Part shown: positions 33,110 through 41,317 of the stretch, in pieces
Layout: each line of letters opens with the position of its first letter
How positions within the stretch are numbered: the stretch's first letter is position 1
Origin: Bacteroidales bacterium
GTDB taxonomy: Bacteria; Bacteroidota; Bacteroidia; Bacteroidales; UBA932
Length of the DNA: 49,199 bases
NCBI GenBank assembly: GCA_028724885.1
Contig: JAQYTJ010000052.1
Location: forward strand, 1-49,199
Direction of reading: 5' to 3'
Notes under the pieces: generated by a model
What the model was told of the DNA's origin: nothing
Databases searched by the model: none
Seen by the model: the letters and a program-made list of their open reading frames with translations, nothing else
Translations under genes and position numbers: made by a program

Positions 33110-34984
33110 TTATTTCTTGTTGTGATATTCCTGGAAAGCTTTGATGACAGCCTCATTGGCAGCCTTAAGCTTAGCTTCATCCATCTTTATCACCTTCCTG
33201 TCGTAGGTCATCAGTCCATTCACCTCGCCTTCGCAGTCAGTCGTCTGGGTGTAGACAGCGGCAGAGCAACCCTGGCGAATCAATGTCTTCAGAATTTCAG
33301 CGAAAGCTGCATACTCTTTTAACACCTCATCCCCATTCTTGTACTGCACATAACCCCAGTTGCGATCTGTCTGCCACAGATGGCCTTCCAGCGGCAGGCC
33401 GATTCCGCCATATTCGCCCAGGACGTTAATCATGTCCTTGTCCCACAGCCTCATAGCCGGATAAGGATAGTGGTGATTATCGAGCACGTCTCCGCAATTT
33501 TTGACCCAGTTTCCGCCAGAAGCCATGTTGATAAGTCTAGTAGGATCCTGTGCCCTAGTGAAATCTATGGCAGAACGAGTGTCGAACTGACTCCACGCCT
33601 CGTTGAAAGGAACCCAGACAGCTATGCACTGGAACTTCTTCACCTGATTCATTATCTCTCCCCATTCCTTATAATAATTTGCCTTAGCCTGAGGAGTGGC
33701 AGGGAAATCCGTACCTTCATCGTAATTGAATACTCCCCACTTGTTGAGATGATTGTCACCGAAAGAAGGCATATCCTGCCATACAAGCACACCTAGCTGA
33801 TCGCAGTAATAAAACCAGCGAGATGGCTCGACCTTAATATGCTTACGGATCATGTTATAGCCGAAGTCTTTCGTCTTCACAATGTCATATTTCAGAGCCT
33901 CATCGGTAGGTGCCGTATAAAGGCCATCAGGCCACCAGCCCTGATCCAGAGGACCGTACATGAAGATTGGCTGGCCATTGAGGCCAAGCAGTTTAGTGTT
34001 GCCATTTTTTTGGTACACAGAAACTTCCCTCAAAGACGTATAGCCTTTGACAGCATCCAGGACTTTGCCTCCGCGAAGAACCTGAATCTTAAGGCCATAC
34101 AGATACGGAGAATCCGGAGACCATAGTTTTGCGTCCGGAATAGTCAGGGACACGGTGCTTCCGGGAAGCCCCTGAGCCTCAGTCACGACCTTGGCATACG
34201 GATCGGTCTCTGTTGAGAAACCAACCCCGCCGTCAACCACAGACACCTTGACGATGTCGCCTTCCTGCGCCCCACAGACGGAGACGTTAAGATCCAGAGT
34301 GCCGTCGTGAACATTCGAGACTGCATAATAGTCAGTGATATGTGTTTTAGCGACAGGTTCCAGCCACACGCTCTGCCATATTCCTGAAACTGCGGTATAC
34401 CATATTCCTGAAGGCTTCAGCACCTGCTTCCCGCGAGGCTGAAAATCATTGTCGGTCGAATCAAGCACTTTCAGCACCAATATATTAGCCCCACTTTTGA
34501 GGTAAGGCGTCACATCGAAGGCGAAATGGGTATAACCGCCTGTATGAGTACCTACCTGGACACCGTTCACCATTACGTCTGCCCTCCAGTCTACAGCCTC
34601 GAAACGCAGCATTATCTCCTTTCCCTTCCATGAAGAAGGAACGATGAAAGTCGTCCTGTACCAGATGGCATCGTTAGGCGTAACAGTCTTCCCCACTCCG
34701 GAGAGGGATGATTCTACGGCAAAAGGAACGAGGATCTTGCCTTGGAACTCATCTGGTTGCTGAGCAGATTTGGATATGACAGAATATTCCCACAACCCGT
34801 TCAGCGACTTCCAGTCGGAACGTACCATCTCGGGGCGCGGATATTCAGGGTGAACATTGACAGGAGAAACTTCTTCTGCCCATTTCGTCTTGATTTTGTC
34901 GCCAGATGGAACCCATTGCTGAGCCAAAGCCGTGCCTGAAATTGCTAGGGTAAAGGCAATGGCCGTAAAGAGTTTTATTTTCAT
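33110..34984 (-). CDS. Secreted glycoside hydrolase family 2 protein
   Basis: A 624-aa glycosidase, beta-galactosidase/glucuronidase-like. A signal peptide covers residues 1-21 (ending SGTALAQ), so it acts in the periplasm or at the surface. The GH2 order is visible: a sugar-binding jelly-roll with WYRTTFIVP (about 108-116), an immunoglobulin-like middle domain, then the TIM barrel with the acid/base Glu in VPFNEAW (about 462) and the nucleophile Glu in LGEYGG (about 523). The chain stops soon after the barrel, without the extra C-terminal domains of the large LacZ-type enzymes. No SusC/SusD partner or sugar regulator is adjacent, so it stands outside any visible polysaccharide utilisation locus. 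The substrate is unknown. Confidence 0.92.
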   Translation of the reverse strand: MKIKLFTAIAFTLAISGTALAQQWVPSGDKIKTKWAEEVSPVNVHPEYPRPEMVRSDWKSLNGLWEYSVISKSAQQPDEFQGKILVPFAVESSLSGVGKTVTPNDAIWYRTTFIVPSSWKGKEIMLRFEAVDWRADVMVNGVQVGTHTGGYTHFAFDVTPYLKSGANILVLKVLDSTDNDFQPRGKQVLKPSGIWYTAVSGIWQSVWLEPVAKTHITDYYAVSNVHDGTLDLNVSVCGAQEGDIVKVSVVDGGVGFSTETDPYAKVVTEAQGLPGSTVSLTIPDAKLWSPDSPYLYGLKIQVLRGGKVLDAVKGYTSLREVSVYQKNGNTKLLGLNGQPIFMYGPLDQGWWPDGLYTAPTDEALKYDIVKTKDFGYNMIRKHIKVEPSRWFYYCDQLGVLVWQDMPSFGDNHLNKWGVFNYDEGTDFPATPQAKANYYKEWGEIMNQVKKFQCIAVWVPFNEAWSQFDTRSAIDFTRAQDPTRLINMASGGNWVKNCGDVLDNHHYPYPAMRLWDKDMINVLGEYGGIGLPLEGHLWQTDRNWGYVQYKNGDEVLKEYAAFAEILKTLIRQGCSAAVYTQTTDCEGEVNGLMTYDRKVIKMDEAKLKAANEAVIKAFQEYHNKK

Positions 34985-35028
34985 GATGCTGTAAATATTG
35001 GTGTTTAGTTCTTCAATCTTGATGAATA

Positions 35029-35036
35029 CAAATATA
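35029..35036 (-). promoter_or_regulatory. -7 box for the GH2 gene
   Basis: Minus-strand TATATTTG, an exact match, with a leader of about 40 nt to the ATG at 34984. No -33 TTG at good spacing is visible. Confidence 0.45.
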
Positions 35037-35047
35037 CCATAAATGTT

Positions 35048-35055
35048 TAAATTTG
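35048..35055 (+). promoter_or_regulatory. -7 box for the HerA-like ATPase gene
   Basis: TAAATTTG, an exact match, lies 22 nt before the ATG at 35078. The nearest TTG (35019-35021) is 26 nt away, longer than ideal. Confidence 0.45.
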
Positions 35056-35077
35056 TAATTGAAAAAGCACTTCTGAT

Positions 35078-36667
35078 ATGTATGATTTAGAAAAAGGGCT
35101 TTGGATAGCCCATTGCCAAGAAGGACCACTTTCCATCATCGGCAAGATGGCCAACAGACACGGACTAATTGCAGGCGCTACTGGCACTGGAAAGACAGTG
35201 ACGCTTCAAGTCATTGCAGAGACATTCTCTCAGGCAGGCGTACCTTGCTTCATGGCCGACATGAAAGGCGACCTTTCTGGAATATCACAGAGTGGAGCAA
35301 TGAATGGTTTCATCCAAAAACGAATGGCGGAATTCGGCATCAACAATCCTAAATTCAACGGGTGTCCTGTCAGGTTCTTCGATGTCTTTGGTGAGCAAGG
35401 CCACCCAATGAGGTGCACAATCTCGGAAATGGGTCCTCAGCTACTTTCCCGCATCCTCGGACTGAATGAGACGCAGGAAGGCGTTCTGAACGTAGTCTTC
35501 AGAGTGGCAGACGAGCTGGGACTTATGATCGTAGACATTAAAGACCTACGCTCGATGCTGAACTACGTTTCTGAACATGCAAAGGAATATACATCCACAT
35601 ATGGGAATATAGCGACTGCGTCAGTAGGAGCCATTCAACGGTCTTTGCTGACTCTTGAGAACGAAGGCGGAGACAAATTCTTCGGGGAACCTTCGTTCGA
35701 CATAAAGGATCTTCTCCAGACTACAGCTAATGGGAAGGGCATAATGAATGTCCTCGCAGCAGACAAACTTATGATGAAGCCCAAACTCTATTCTACTTTC
35801 CTGCTCTGGCTGCTTTCAGAACTCTACGCTACTATGCCGGAAGTCGGCGATCTGGATATGCCGAAACTGGTATTCTTCTTCGATGAGGCCCACACCTTAT
35901 TTGCGGACACCACTAAGGCTCTTGTAGATAAGATAGAACAGGTAGTAAGGCTCATAAGAAGCAAGGGCGTCGGCGTGTACTTCGTTACTCAGAGCCCTAC
36001 CGACATTCCTGAAACCATCCTAGGACAGCTGGGAAACAGGGTTCAACATGCCCTACGAGCCTTCACGCCAAAAGATCAGAAAGCTGTGCAGGTAGCAGCT
36101 GAGACCTTTAGGGCCAACCATGCATTCAACACGTCTGAGGCCATCACAAACCTCGGAACTGGAGAGGCTCTGGTTTCATTCCTGGACGAAAAAGGTGCTC
36201 CTGGAATAGTTCAGAAAGCGAAAATCCTGTTCCCACTGAGCCAAATCGGGTCCATAACGCTGGCTCAGAGAGATCAGATAATCAAGTCATCAAATATCTA
36301 CGGGAAATATGATACGCCTGTAGATAACGTCTCTGCTTATGAACAGCTGCTAAAAATGGCAGAGGAAGAAAAACGACAAGACGAGGCAAAAGAAGCCGTT
36401 GAGGGAAATAAACCAGCCGGCCAGTCTGTCGGCAGGCCTAAGACTGGCATATGGGGAAAAGTTGGTAAGGCTATATTTACTGCCGTCACAGCCACAGTAG
36501 CAACGAGCGTAGGCAATGCCGTATCCAACAAGGTTACCGGAAAGAAAAGAAGCAAAACTTCTGTCAAGACTCAGGCCGGAAGAGTTGCCAAGAACGCCAC
36601 ATCTGCCGCAACCAGGACCATCACACGCGAACTAACACGCTCTATCCTAGGCAACCTGATAAAATAG
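35078..36667 (+). CDS. DUF853 / HerA-like P-loop ATPase
   Basis: A 529-aa ATPase of the FtsK-HerA superfamily (DUF853, HerA C-terminal-like). The Walker A motif is GATGTGKT (33-40). Walker B lies in KLVFFFDEAHTLF near 264-276, with the Glu needed for hydrolysis. A sensor-like VYFVTQSPTDIP follows near 303-314. The C-terminal 100 residues are basic and Thr/Ala-rich, with a short hydrophobic stretch near 470. These ATPases translocate or remodel DNA or proteins; archaeal HerA works with NurA, which is not present here. The exact role in Bacteroidota is not known. The gene is monocistronic, with a shared terminator at its 3' end. Confidence 0.88.
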   Translation: MYDLEKGLWIAHCQEGPLSIIGKMANRHGLIAGATGTGKTVTLQVIAETFSQAGVPCFMADMKGDLSGISQSGAMNGFIQKRMAEFGINNPKFNGCPVRFFDVFGEQGHPMRCTISEMGPQLLSRILGLNETQEGVLNVVFRVADELGLMIVDIKDLRSMLNYVSEHAKEYTSTYGNIATASVGAIQRSLLTLENEGGDKFFGEPSFDIKDLLQTTANGKGIMNVLAADKLMMKPKLYSTFLLWLLSELYATMPEVGDLDMPKLVFFFDEAHTLFADTTKALVDKIEQVVRLIRSKGVGVYFVTQSPTDIPETILGQLGNRVQHALRAFTPKDQKAVQVAAETFRANHAFNTSEAITNLGTGEALVSFLDEKGAPGIVQKAKILFPLSQIGSITLAQRDQIIKSSNIYGKYDTPVDNVSAYEQLLKMAEEEKRQDEAKEAVEGNKPAGQSVGRPKTGIWGKVGKAIFTAVTATVATSVGNAVSNKVTGKKRSKTSVKTQAGRVAKNATSAATRTITRELTRSILGNLIK

Positions 36668-36758
36668 GAAGGAATTACCCTTGGCATACGACAGAAAGTC
36701 CGGATTAGCGACATTTTTGAGCCGCTCAACATAACTCCCTTAGAATGAGATTACAGAT

Positions 36759-37292
36759 TTATTTTACGAAAAAGGAGAAGTGGACGCGGCCGTACCGCTT
36801 CTCTTTTTTAAAATAAGGATGACTGATAAAAGAATGCTCATCCCCGTGCTCTAGAACGAAATAATTGCCATCATAAAGAATATTTCTCTCGAAAATCTTG
36901 TCTGGCAGCGTTTCAAAACCCTCCATCGCATACGGCGGATCAGCAAAAATAATATCGAACTTCTCGTGGCAGACAGTCAGAAAATCGAAAACATTATCCC
37001 TCACCATAACGACATTGTCCAAGCCGAGCTTTGCCGCCTCAGTCTTTATGAAAGTTGCGTTCTCGCGAGCCATCTCAACAGAATACACCTTACCGGCACC
37101 CCTTGAAGCAAACTCGAAAGCAACTGCGCCAGTACCACCGAAGAGATCCAGCACTTTCATCTCCTCAAAGTCATATTCATTATCCAGCACGTTGAAAAGC
37201 CCCTCACGCGCGAAATCCGTGGTGGGACGAGCATTATACCCAACCGGTGGGCAGATCTGCCGCCCCTTCATCCTGCCACCTATAATTCTCAT
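36759..37292 (-). CDS. rsmD: 16S rRNA (guanine(966)-N2)-methyltransferase
   Basis: A 177-aa SAM-dependent methyltransferase that modifies G966 of 16S rRNA. SAM-binding motif I is LDLFGGTGAVAFEFASRGA near 48-66, and the catalytic motif IV is DPPY (118-121). The N-terminal MRIIGGRMKGRQI is the family's hallmark start. The ATG overlaps the DUF3822 stop by 4 bp. Unusually, the last 14 codons contain a stem with an A/T end that can work as a terminator on both strands. Confidence 0.93.
   Translation of the reverse strand: MRIIGGRMKGRQICPPVGYNARPTTDFAREGLFNVLDNEYDFEEMKVLDLFGGTGAVAFEFASRGAGKVYSVEMARENATFIKTEAAKLGLDNVVMVRDNVFDFLTVCHEKFDIIFADPPYAMEGFETLPDKIFERNILYDGNYFVLEHGDEHSFISHPYFKKEKRYGRVHFSFFVK
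36769..36809. terminator. Bidirectional terminator inside the rsmD 3' coding region
   Basis: AAAAAGGAGAAG (36769-36780) pairs with CTTCTCTTTTTT (36798-36809), with one G-T wobble, around a 17-nt GC-rich loop. On the plus strand the T-run at 36804-36809 would stop the HerA-like ATPase transcript. On the minus strand the run TTTTTCGTAAAATAAAT follows just before the rsmD stop. Confidence 0.65.
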
Positions 37293-37807
37293 AGCTGCTC
37301 AACGGAATTAAAATAACGGTAAAGCGACATTTTTTCATCTTCGCCAAGAGGCGTTCTGAAACAAATTTTAGTAACCTCCAGATTGAATTGCAGCTTTTTA
37401 AGAGCCAGGAATATGAAATATTCGGCGCTCGTGAAATCATCAGCTTTGAATATGTTGGCGAGCAGCAAATTATTTCCTTGTGCGATGCCCAGATGAAGAT
37501 AGCCGTCAGCGTAAGAGGCCACGACCTTATTATATTCAGGAAGCTCCCTCAAATCTTTCAAAATGAAGTACAGCTCTGGAAGCACTCGTCCCCGGTCCTC
37601 ATCGACGTAACCAGAGACACTTCTAGTCATGGCATTATCAACAGAAAGAGAATACACCAGCACAGCTGCATATTCGCTAATGCTGATGTATTCAACTTTA
37701 TCTTCTTTACTTAACTCGACTGTCTCGGAGAGTGTATCCCTAGCAGCAGACGGTTCAAAGAATGCGGCTGGCACTAAAGCCACTTTTGGAGTTAGAAGAG
37801 AAAACAC
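37289..37807 (-). CDS. DUF3822 family protein, short form
   Basis: A 172-aa protein with a GTG start at 37807 (VFSLLTPKVALVPAAFF). It resembles the DUF3822 family, which typically lies beside rsmD in Bacteroidales and, as I recall, is near 270 aa with an N-terminal half not found here. The visible part corresponds to the family's central and C-terminal portions, with YADGYLHLGIAQGNNLLLANIF near 102-123. An in-frame stop lies five codons upstream, and the preceding DNA encodes the pilin-like protein, so the missing half is not hidden in another frame. The function is unknown; the fold may be ribonuclease-H/actin-like. The stop overlaps rsmD by 4 bp, and the gene starts just 2 bp after the upstream stop. 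Confidence 0.72.
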   Translation of the reverse strand: MFSLLTPKVALVPAAFFEPSAARDTLSETVELSKEDKVEYISISEYAAVLVYSLSVDNAMTRSVSGYVDEDRGRVLPELYFILKDLRELPEYNKVVASYADGYLHLGIAQGNNLLLANIFKADDFTSAEYFIFLALKKLQFNLEVTKICFRTPLGEDEKMSLYRYFNSVEQL

Positions 37808-37809
37808 TC

Positions 37810-38502
37810 CTACTCCCAGTTACCTGCGTTATTGTTAGGCGCAGTGATGCTGCCTACCTGCAAGCCCTCATACCTGCCCTGATCACGACGGTCAGCGTCA
37901 AGATTGATTCTCAGCTGCTTATCCATGCCCTTCAAAAGAGCCTTATATGGGAGCTTTGCCTCGAACAAAGGGACATCCACTCCAGACACCTTCTTAACGA
38001 CGGCATCCATCTCTATCTTTTGATTCTCGCTGAATGGAATCGCATCAATAGTATTGATGTTGAAATCGCTTCTCCTATTGAACAAGGTGTCTTTCACTGC
38101 AAGCTTATTCTCAACATAGAAAACAAGATTCCTATCGCCTTGCTTATAAAGGTCATAAAGACCCTCTGGGGTAATGTTCTTATGCTGCTTTCTAACAGCT
38201 TCCGTGTGTGCGACAGCGGCAGAATCATCATTTGAGCCAATCTGCATGAGCACGGTCATCTGGCCGTTGTTGTAGAACTGCTTGAGAGTATCGAAAGAAG
38301 CCGTGAACTTACCGTTGACGCTCTTGTAAGCAACCTGAAGATCACGAATGTCTTTCAGTCTCTGAATCGCAACTTTTTCTCTTTGTGTCTTCTCCCTATC
38401 GAAGCGGACAGGCTCCATGACGCTGGAATAAATAGTCCATATCAAGCCTACGGCGCATAGCGCAAGAACGATGCAAAGAATCGTGTTCAGTACCTTGTTC
38501 AT
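37810..38502 (-). CDS. Single-pass hypothetical protein (pilin-like N-terminus)
   Basis: A 230-aa protein. Residues 5-27 are a membrane helix, followed by a short charged segment and IQRLKDIRDLQVAYKSVNGK (46-65), a pattern also seen in pseudopilin-like N-terminal helices. The remainder is soluble and probably periplasmic, with no catalytic motif. It lies upstream of the DUF3822 gene by 2 bp and is the first gene of this three-gene minus-strand operon. The function is unknown; the pilin resemblance is tentative because no prepilin cleavage site is clear. Confidence 0.72.
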   Translation of the reverse strand: MNKVLNTILCIVLALCAVGLIWTIYSSVMEPVRFDREKTQREKVAIQRLKDIRDLQVAYKSVNGKFTASFDTLKQFYNNGQMTVLMQIGSNDDSAAVAHTEAVRKQHKNITPEGLYDLYKQGDRNLVFYVENKLAVKDTLFNRRSDFNINTIDAIPFSENQKIEMDAVVKKVSGVDVPLFEAKLPYKALLKGMDKQLRINLDADRRDQGRYEGLQVGSITAPNNNAGNWE

Positions 38503-38561
38503 TATCCTATAAATTTATGATTTGCAATTAAAAGCATATTGACATACCTGCCAATGCAGGA

Positions 38562-38592
38562 CAAAGTTATGAAATTGATTTATGAAATGCAA
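38562..38592 (-). promoter_or_regulatory. Promoter of the pilin-like gene operon
   Basis: Minus-strand -33 TTG (38592-38590), a 20-nt gap and -7 TAACTTTG (38569-38562), an exact match. Directly downstream, CCTGC (38547-38551) pairs with GCAGG (38556-38560) in a hairpin near the transcript 5' end. Confidence 0.6.
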
Positions 38593-38601
38593 TATAATTT
38601 G

Positions 38602-38609
38602 TAAATTTG
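38602..38609 (+). promoter_or_regulatory. -7 box for the DHH phosphoesterase gene
   Basis: TAAATTTG, an exact match, ends 7 nt before the ATG at 38617. The nearest TTG (38575-38577) is 24 nt away. It predicts a nearly leaderless mRNA. Confidence 0.45.
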
Positions 38610-38616
38610 CTCATCA

Positions 38617-39645
38617 ATGAAAAGAGCAGAAGAATTAGAGAAAATCATCAAAGCTGCATCAGTGATTACGGTTACTGCGCACACCCATCCGGACGGCGAT
38701 GCCATTGGGAGCGGGTGCGCCATGTTACGTTACCTGAGACTCATTAAAGGCAAGAAAGCAGCGCTGATAGTTCCTACCGCCATACCGGCATCCCTTTCTT
38801 TCATAGCAAAGGAGGGGGACGCTATTTTTTCTTTCTCGAATGCCCCGCAGGAATGCCAGGAATGGATAGCAGCTAGCGACCTCGTCATCTGCCAAGATTG
38901 CAATTCATTCAGCAGAGTAACTGGAGCCGAGCCATATCTGAGAGCTTCGAACGCTAAAAAGATTCTTATAGATCATCACCTGAATCCTGACACAGAGTCG
39001 TTCGACCTTGTCATCTCTAAAATCGACATTTCCTCCACGAGCGAACTGCTCTATTGGACCCTCAAAGAGATGAGCGATGTGGCAGGAGACTTAAAGAAGC
39101 TGCCTCTGGACTGCCTGGATGCGCTAATGACGGGAATGACAACCGACACTAACAATTTCGCGAACTCTGTCTTCCCAAGCACATTGACGATGGCTTCTGA
39201 ACTTCTTGCTGCAGGAGTGGACAGGGACAAAATCCTTAACTGCATCTATGACAATTACAGAGAGAACAGGCTGCGCCTAATAGGGTTCATGCTCCATGAC
39301 AAAATGACCATTATGGACAATGGTGTTTCCTACATGATACTGGATAAATCCATTCAGGAGCAGTATAGCTTCGAGGATGGGGATGCCGAAGGATTAGTGA
39401 ACATGCCGCTGGCGCTCGCCAAAGTCAACGTAAGCATGTTCTTAACAGAGGAAGATACGAAATTCAGGGTCTCCATACGCTCTAAGCGTGGATTTTCCGC
39501 CAATTCCTTCGCAATGAAATATTTCAATGGCGGAGGGCATGAACAGGCTGCCGGAGGGAGCCTTCATTTCGGGAAAGATATTTCTTCCCCCGAAGAGGCA
39601 GAATCATATCTTATTAAATCATCCAAAGAATATTTCGCCGAATGA
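38617..39645 (+). CDS. DHH/DHHA1 phosphoesterase (NrnA-like)
   Basis: A 342-aa cytoplasmic enzyme of the DHH family, closest to NrnA oligoribonuclease / pAp-phosphatase or cyclic-dinucleotide phosphodiesterase types. Metal-site motifs are AHTHPDGDAIGSG (about 21-33), CQDCN (about 94-98) and IDHHLNP (about 113-119). The C-terminal DHHA1 domain carries NGGGHEQAAGG (about 304-314), the GGGH signature that binds substrate. It would clear short RNA fragments or pAp. The end overlaps the next ATG by 4 bp (ATGA). Confidence 0.9.
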   Translation: MKRAEELEKIIKAASVITVTAHTHPDGDAIGSGCAMLRYLRLIKGKKAALIVPTAIPASLSFIAKEGDAIFSFSNAPQECQEWIAASDLVICQDCNSFSRVTGAEPYLRASNAKKILIDHHLNPDTESFDLVISKIDISSTSELLYWTLKEMSDVAGDLKKLPLDCLDALMTGMTTDTNNFANSVFPSTLTMASELLAAGVDRDKILNCIYDNYRENRLRLIGFMLHDKMTIMDNGVSYMILDKSIQEQYSFEDGDAEGLVNMPLALAKVNVSMFLTEEDTKFRVSIRSKRGFSANSFAMKYFNGGGHEQAAGGSLHFGKDISSPEEAESYLIKSSKEYFAE

Positions 39646-40184
39646 AACATATTCATAAAATCATATTCTGCATTGTCACTATCTTCTTTTTTGCATATTG
39701 CGGAAAAGAGGACACTGCCAAGAATCAGCAGGAAACATATATCTCTACGATAGCTTCTTCCTATAAGCAAAAAGACTCCACCGTGATGGTTCGGCATTCC
39801 AAGGGATCGACTATTGTGACAATCACGCCGGGTACAGGAGAAGAACTCTCCTCTGGTGGCACAGTATCTTTCTTCTATGCAGGACATTACCTTACTTCAG
39901 GCTCCATCAGCAACAGCAACCTGTTCGCCACAAACAGCAGGGAAATTGCCGAGACTGCAGGGTGGAATTTATCGGACACGACAGTATTCAAGGCCGATAC
40001 TTTGAACATATCCGATGCCAATCTAGTTAAAGGACTGAAAAATGGAATCATCGGTGTTAAGAGCGGCGAGGAATGCCTGATAATGTTCAACCAAGACTAC
40101 GGCTTCGGCAAAAAAATAATAGGAAATATCCCTGAAAATTCCGCTCTGGCTTACCATTTGTGGATTGAGAGCGTTGCCAATTAA
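39642..40184 (+). CDS. FKBP-type peptidyl-prolyl isomerase lipoprotein
   Basis: A 180-aa protein. A signal peptide ends with a Cys at about residue 20 (FFFAYCGKE), so it is probably a lipoprotein, though the lipobox is atypical. The rest is one FKBP-type domain: TVSFFYAGHYL (about 70-80), a variable middle and the end NIPENSALAYHLWIESV, the last beta strand. Several active-site aromatic residues of FKBP12 are not obvious, so catalysis may be weak. It is translationally coupled to the DHH gene and followed by a second FKBP gene after a 13-bp tandem duplication. Confidence 0.82.
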   Translation: MKHIHKIIFCIVTIFFFAYCGKEDTAKNQQETYISTIASSYKQKDSTVMVRHSKGSTIVTITPGTGEELSSGGTVSFFYAGHYLTSGSISNSNLFATNSREIAETAGWNLSDTTVFKADTLNISDANLVKGLKNGIIGVKSGEECLIMFNQDYGFGKKIIGNIPENSALAYHLWIESVAN

Positions 40185-40199
40185 TATTGCCAATTAATA
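40174..40199 (+). repeat. 13-bp tandem duplication at a stop codon
   Basis: TTGCCAATTAATA occurs twice in perfect tandem (40174-40186 and 40187-40199). The first copy contains the TAA stop of the FKBP lipoprotein gene, and the second sits between that stop and the next ATG. It is probably a recent slip or duplication event that moved the genes 13 bp apart. Confidence 0.9.
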
Positions 40200-40200
40200 A

Positions 40201-41235
40201 ATGACAGTAATGAGAAATTTCATGAACGAATTTTGCGCTTTTGCGGCCATTCCTGCAATGCTTCTTGTCAGTGGGTGCGCAGACAATAAAGATAAGACAA
40301 GCGATGAAATAAATAAGGAATATATCGAAGCTTGGATGAAAGTCAACTACCCCGGCATAACGCCGACAGGCAAGGGAATCTATATCCTTGACGACAAAGA
40401 AGGAACAGGTGAAGCATTGGGCGATAAGGACTATTTCGCCATGATTGAATATACCGTGGCAGACATGGATGGGACTATTTCTGCGACGACCAATCCGAAA
40501 ATAGCTCAGCAGATCGGGACTTATAAGAAATCGTACTATTATGGGCCACACACTTATTTGCGTGACGCTCTGGCAAAGCCTGTCGGAGTGCAGGAAATAC
40601 TAAACGGGATGAAGGTAGGAGGGGTTAGAACTGCGCTCGTGCCAAGCTGGCTTAACGTGGCAAGAAGCTATTCTGACAGCACGAGAGCGTCTAATGCCAT
40701 CTACACAATTACGCTGGCAGATAAGACAGACGACATACGCCAATGGGAGATAGACACGCTTGAAAGATATACTCAGAAGTACATGAAGGATGTGGATTCC
40801 TCATTCACAGGGTATTATTATTTGCAACTTAAAGCGCCGTCTGATACTAACACTCTTCCTAGAGACACATCATTCTATATCAATTATACTGGGAAGCTTC
40901 TGAACGGCCTCGTGTTCGACACCACGATTGAAGACACAGCCAAATTTTACGGAATATATTCTTCATCTAAGAAATATGGTCCCGTCAAAATTCAACTGAG
41001 CGAGAATTACACTGAAATCACTCTTGAAAGCTCCTCTTCTTCATCGAGTTCCAGCATCAGTTCTTCCTCTGAGGTGACTGGCTTCGCATACTGCCTCTCG
41101 CAGCTGAAGCGTTACGAAAAAGGCGTCTGTGCATTCATGTCTCAATACGGTTATCAATATAATGGCAACGGGAACTCTATTCCTAGCTATGCGCCGCTGG
41201 TTTTCGAGATAGAAATGGTGGATGAACCTAAATAG
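40201..41235 (+). CDS. Tandem FKBP-domain lipoprotein with poly-serine insert
   Basis: A 344-aa protein with a signal peptide and lipobox LLVSGC (Cys at about 22). It holds two FKBP-like halves: an N-terminal half to about 175 that has lost many active-site residues, and a C-terminal half from about 215 with FYINYTGKLLNGLVFDTT and the terminal APLVFEIEMVDEP. Inside the second half is a run of nine serines, Ile, then four serines (residues 277-290) encoded by all six serine codons. ATG 40201 is used; ATG 40210 and 40222 are possible. It is probably an outer-membrane-linked folding factor of the kind linked to gliding and secretion in other Bacteroidota. Confidence 0.83.
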   Translation: MTVMRNFMNEFCAFAAIPAMLLVSGCADNKDKTSDEINKEYIEAWMKVNYPGITPTGKGIYILDDKEGTGEALGDKDYFAMIEYTVADMDGTISATTNPKIAQQIGTYKKSYYYGPHTYLRDALAKPVGVQEILNGMKVGGVRTALVPSWLNVARSYSDSTRASNAIYTITLADKTDDIRQWEIDTLERYTQKYMKDVDSSFTGYYYLQLKAPSDTNTLPRDTSFYINYTGKLLNGLVFDTTIEDTAKFYGIYSSSKKYGPVKIQLSENYTEITLESSSSSSSSSISSSSEVTGFAYCLSQLKRYEKGVCAFMSQYGYQYNGNGNSIPSYAPLVFEIEMVDEPK

Positions 41236-41266
41236 TAGCAGGTTTTCCGTTTAAAGATCTTTTCCT

Positions 41267-41274
41267 TAAATTTG
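41267..41274 (+). promoter_or_regulatory. -7 box for the cytidylate-kinase-like gene
   Basis: TAAATTTG, an exact match, lies 43 nt before the ATG at 41318. No TTG at proper spacing is visible upstream. Confidence 0.4.
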
Positions 41275-41317
41275 TCTTGCCGTGCCGCCAACGCACGGAC
41301 TAGTAAATGGTAATTAT

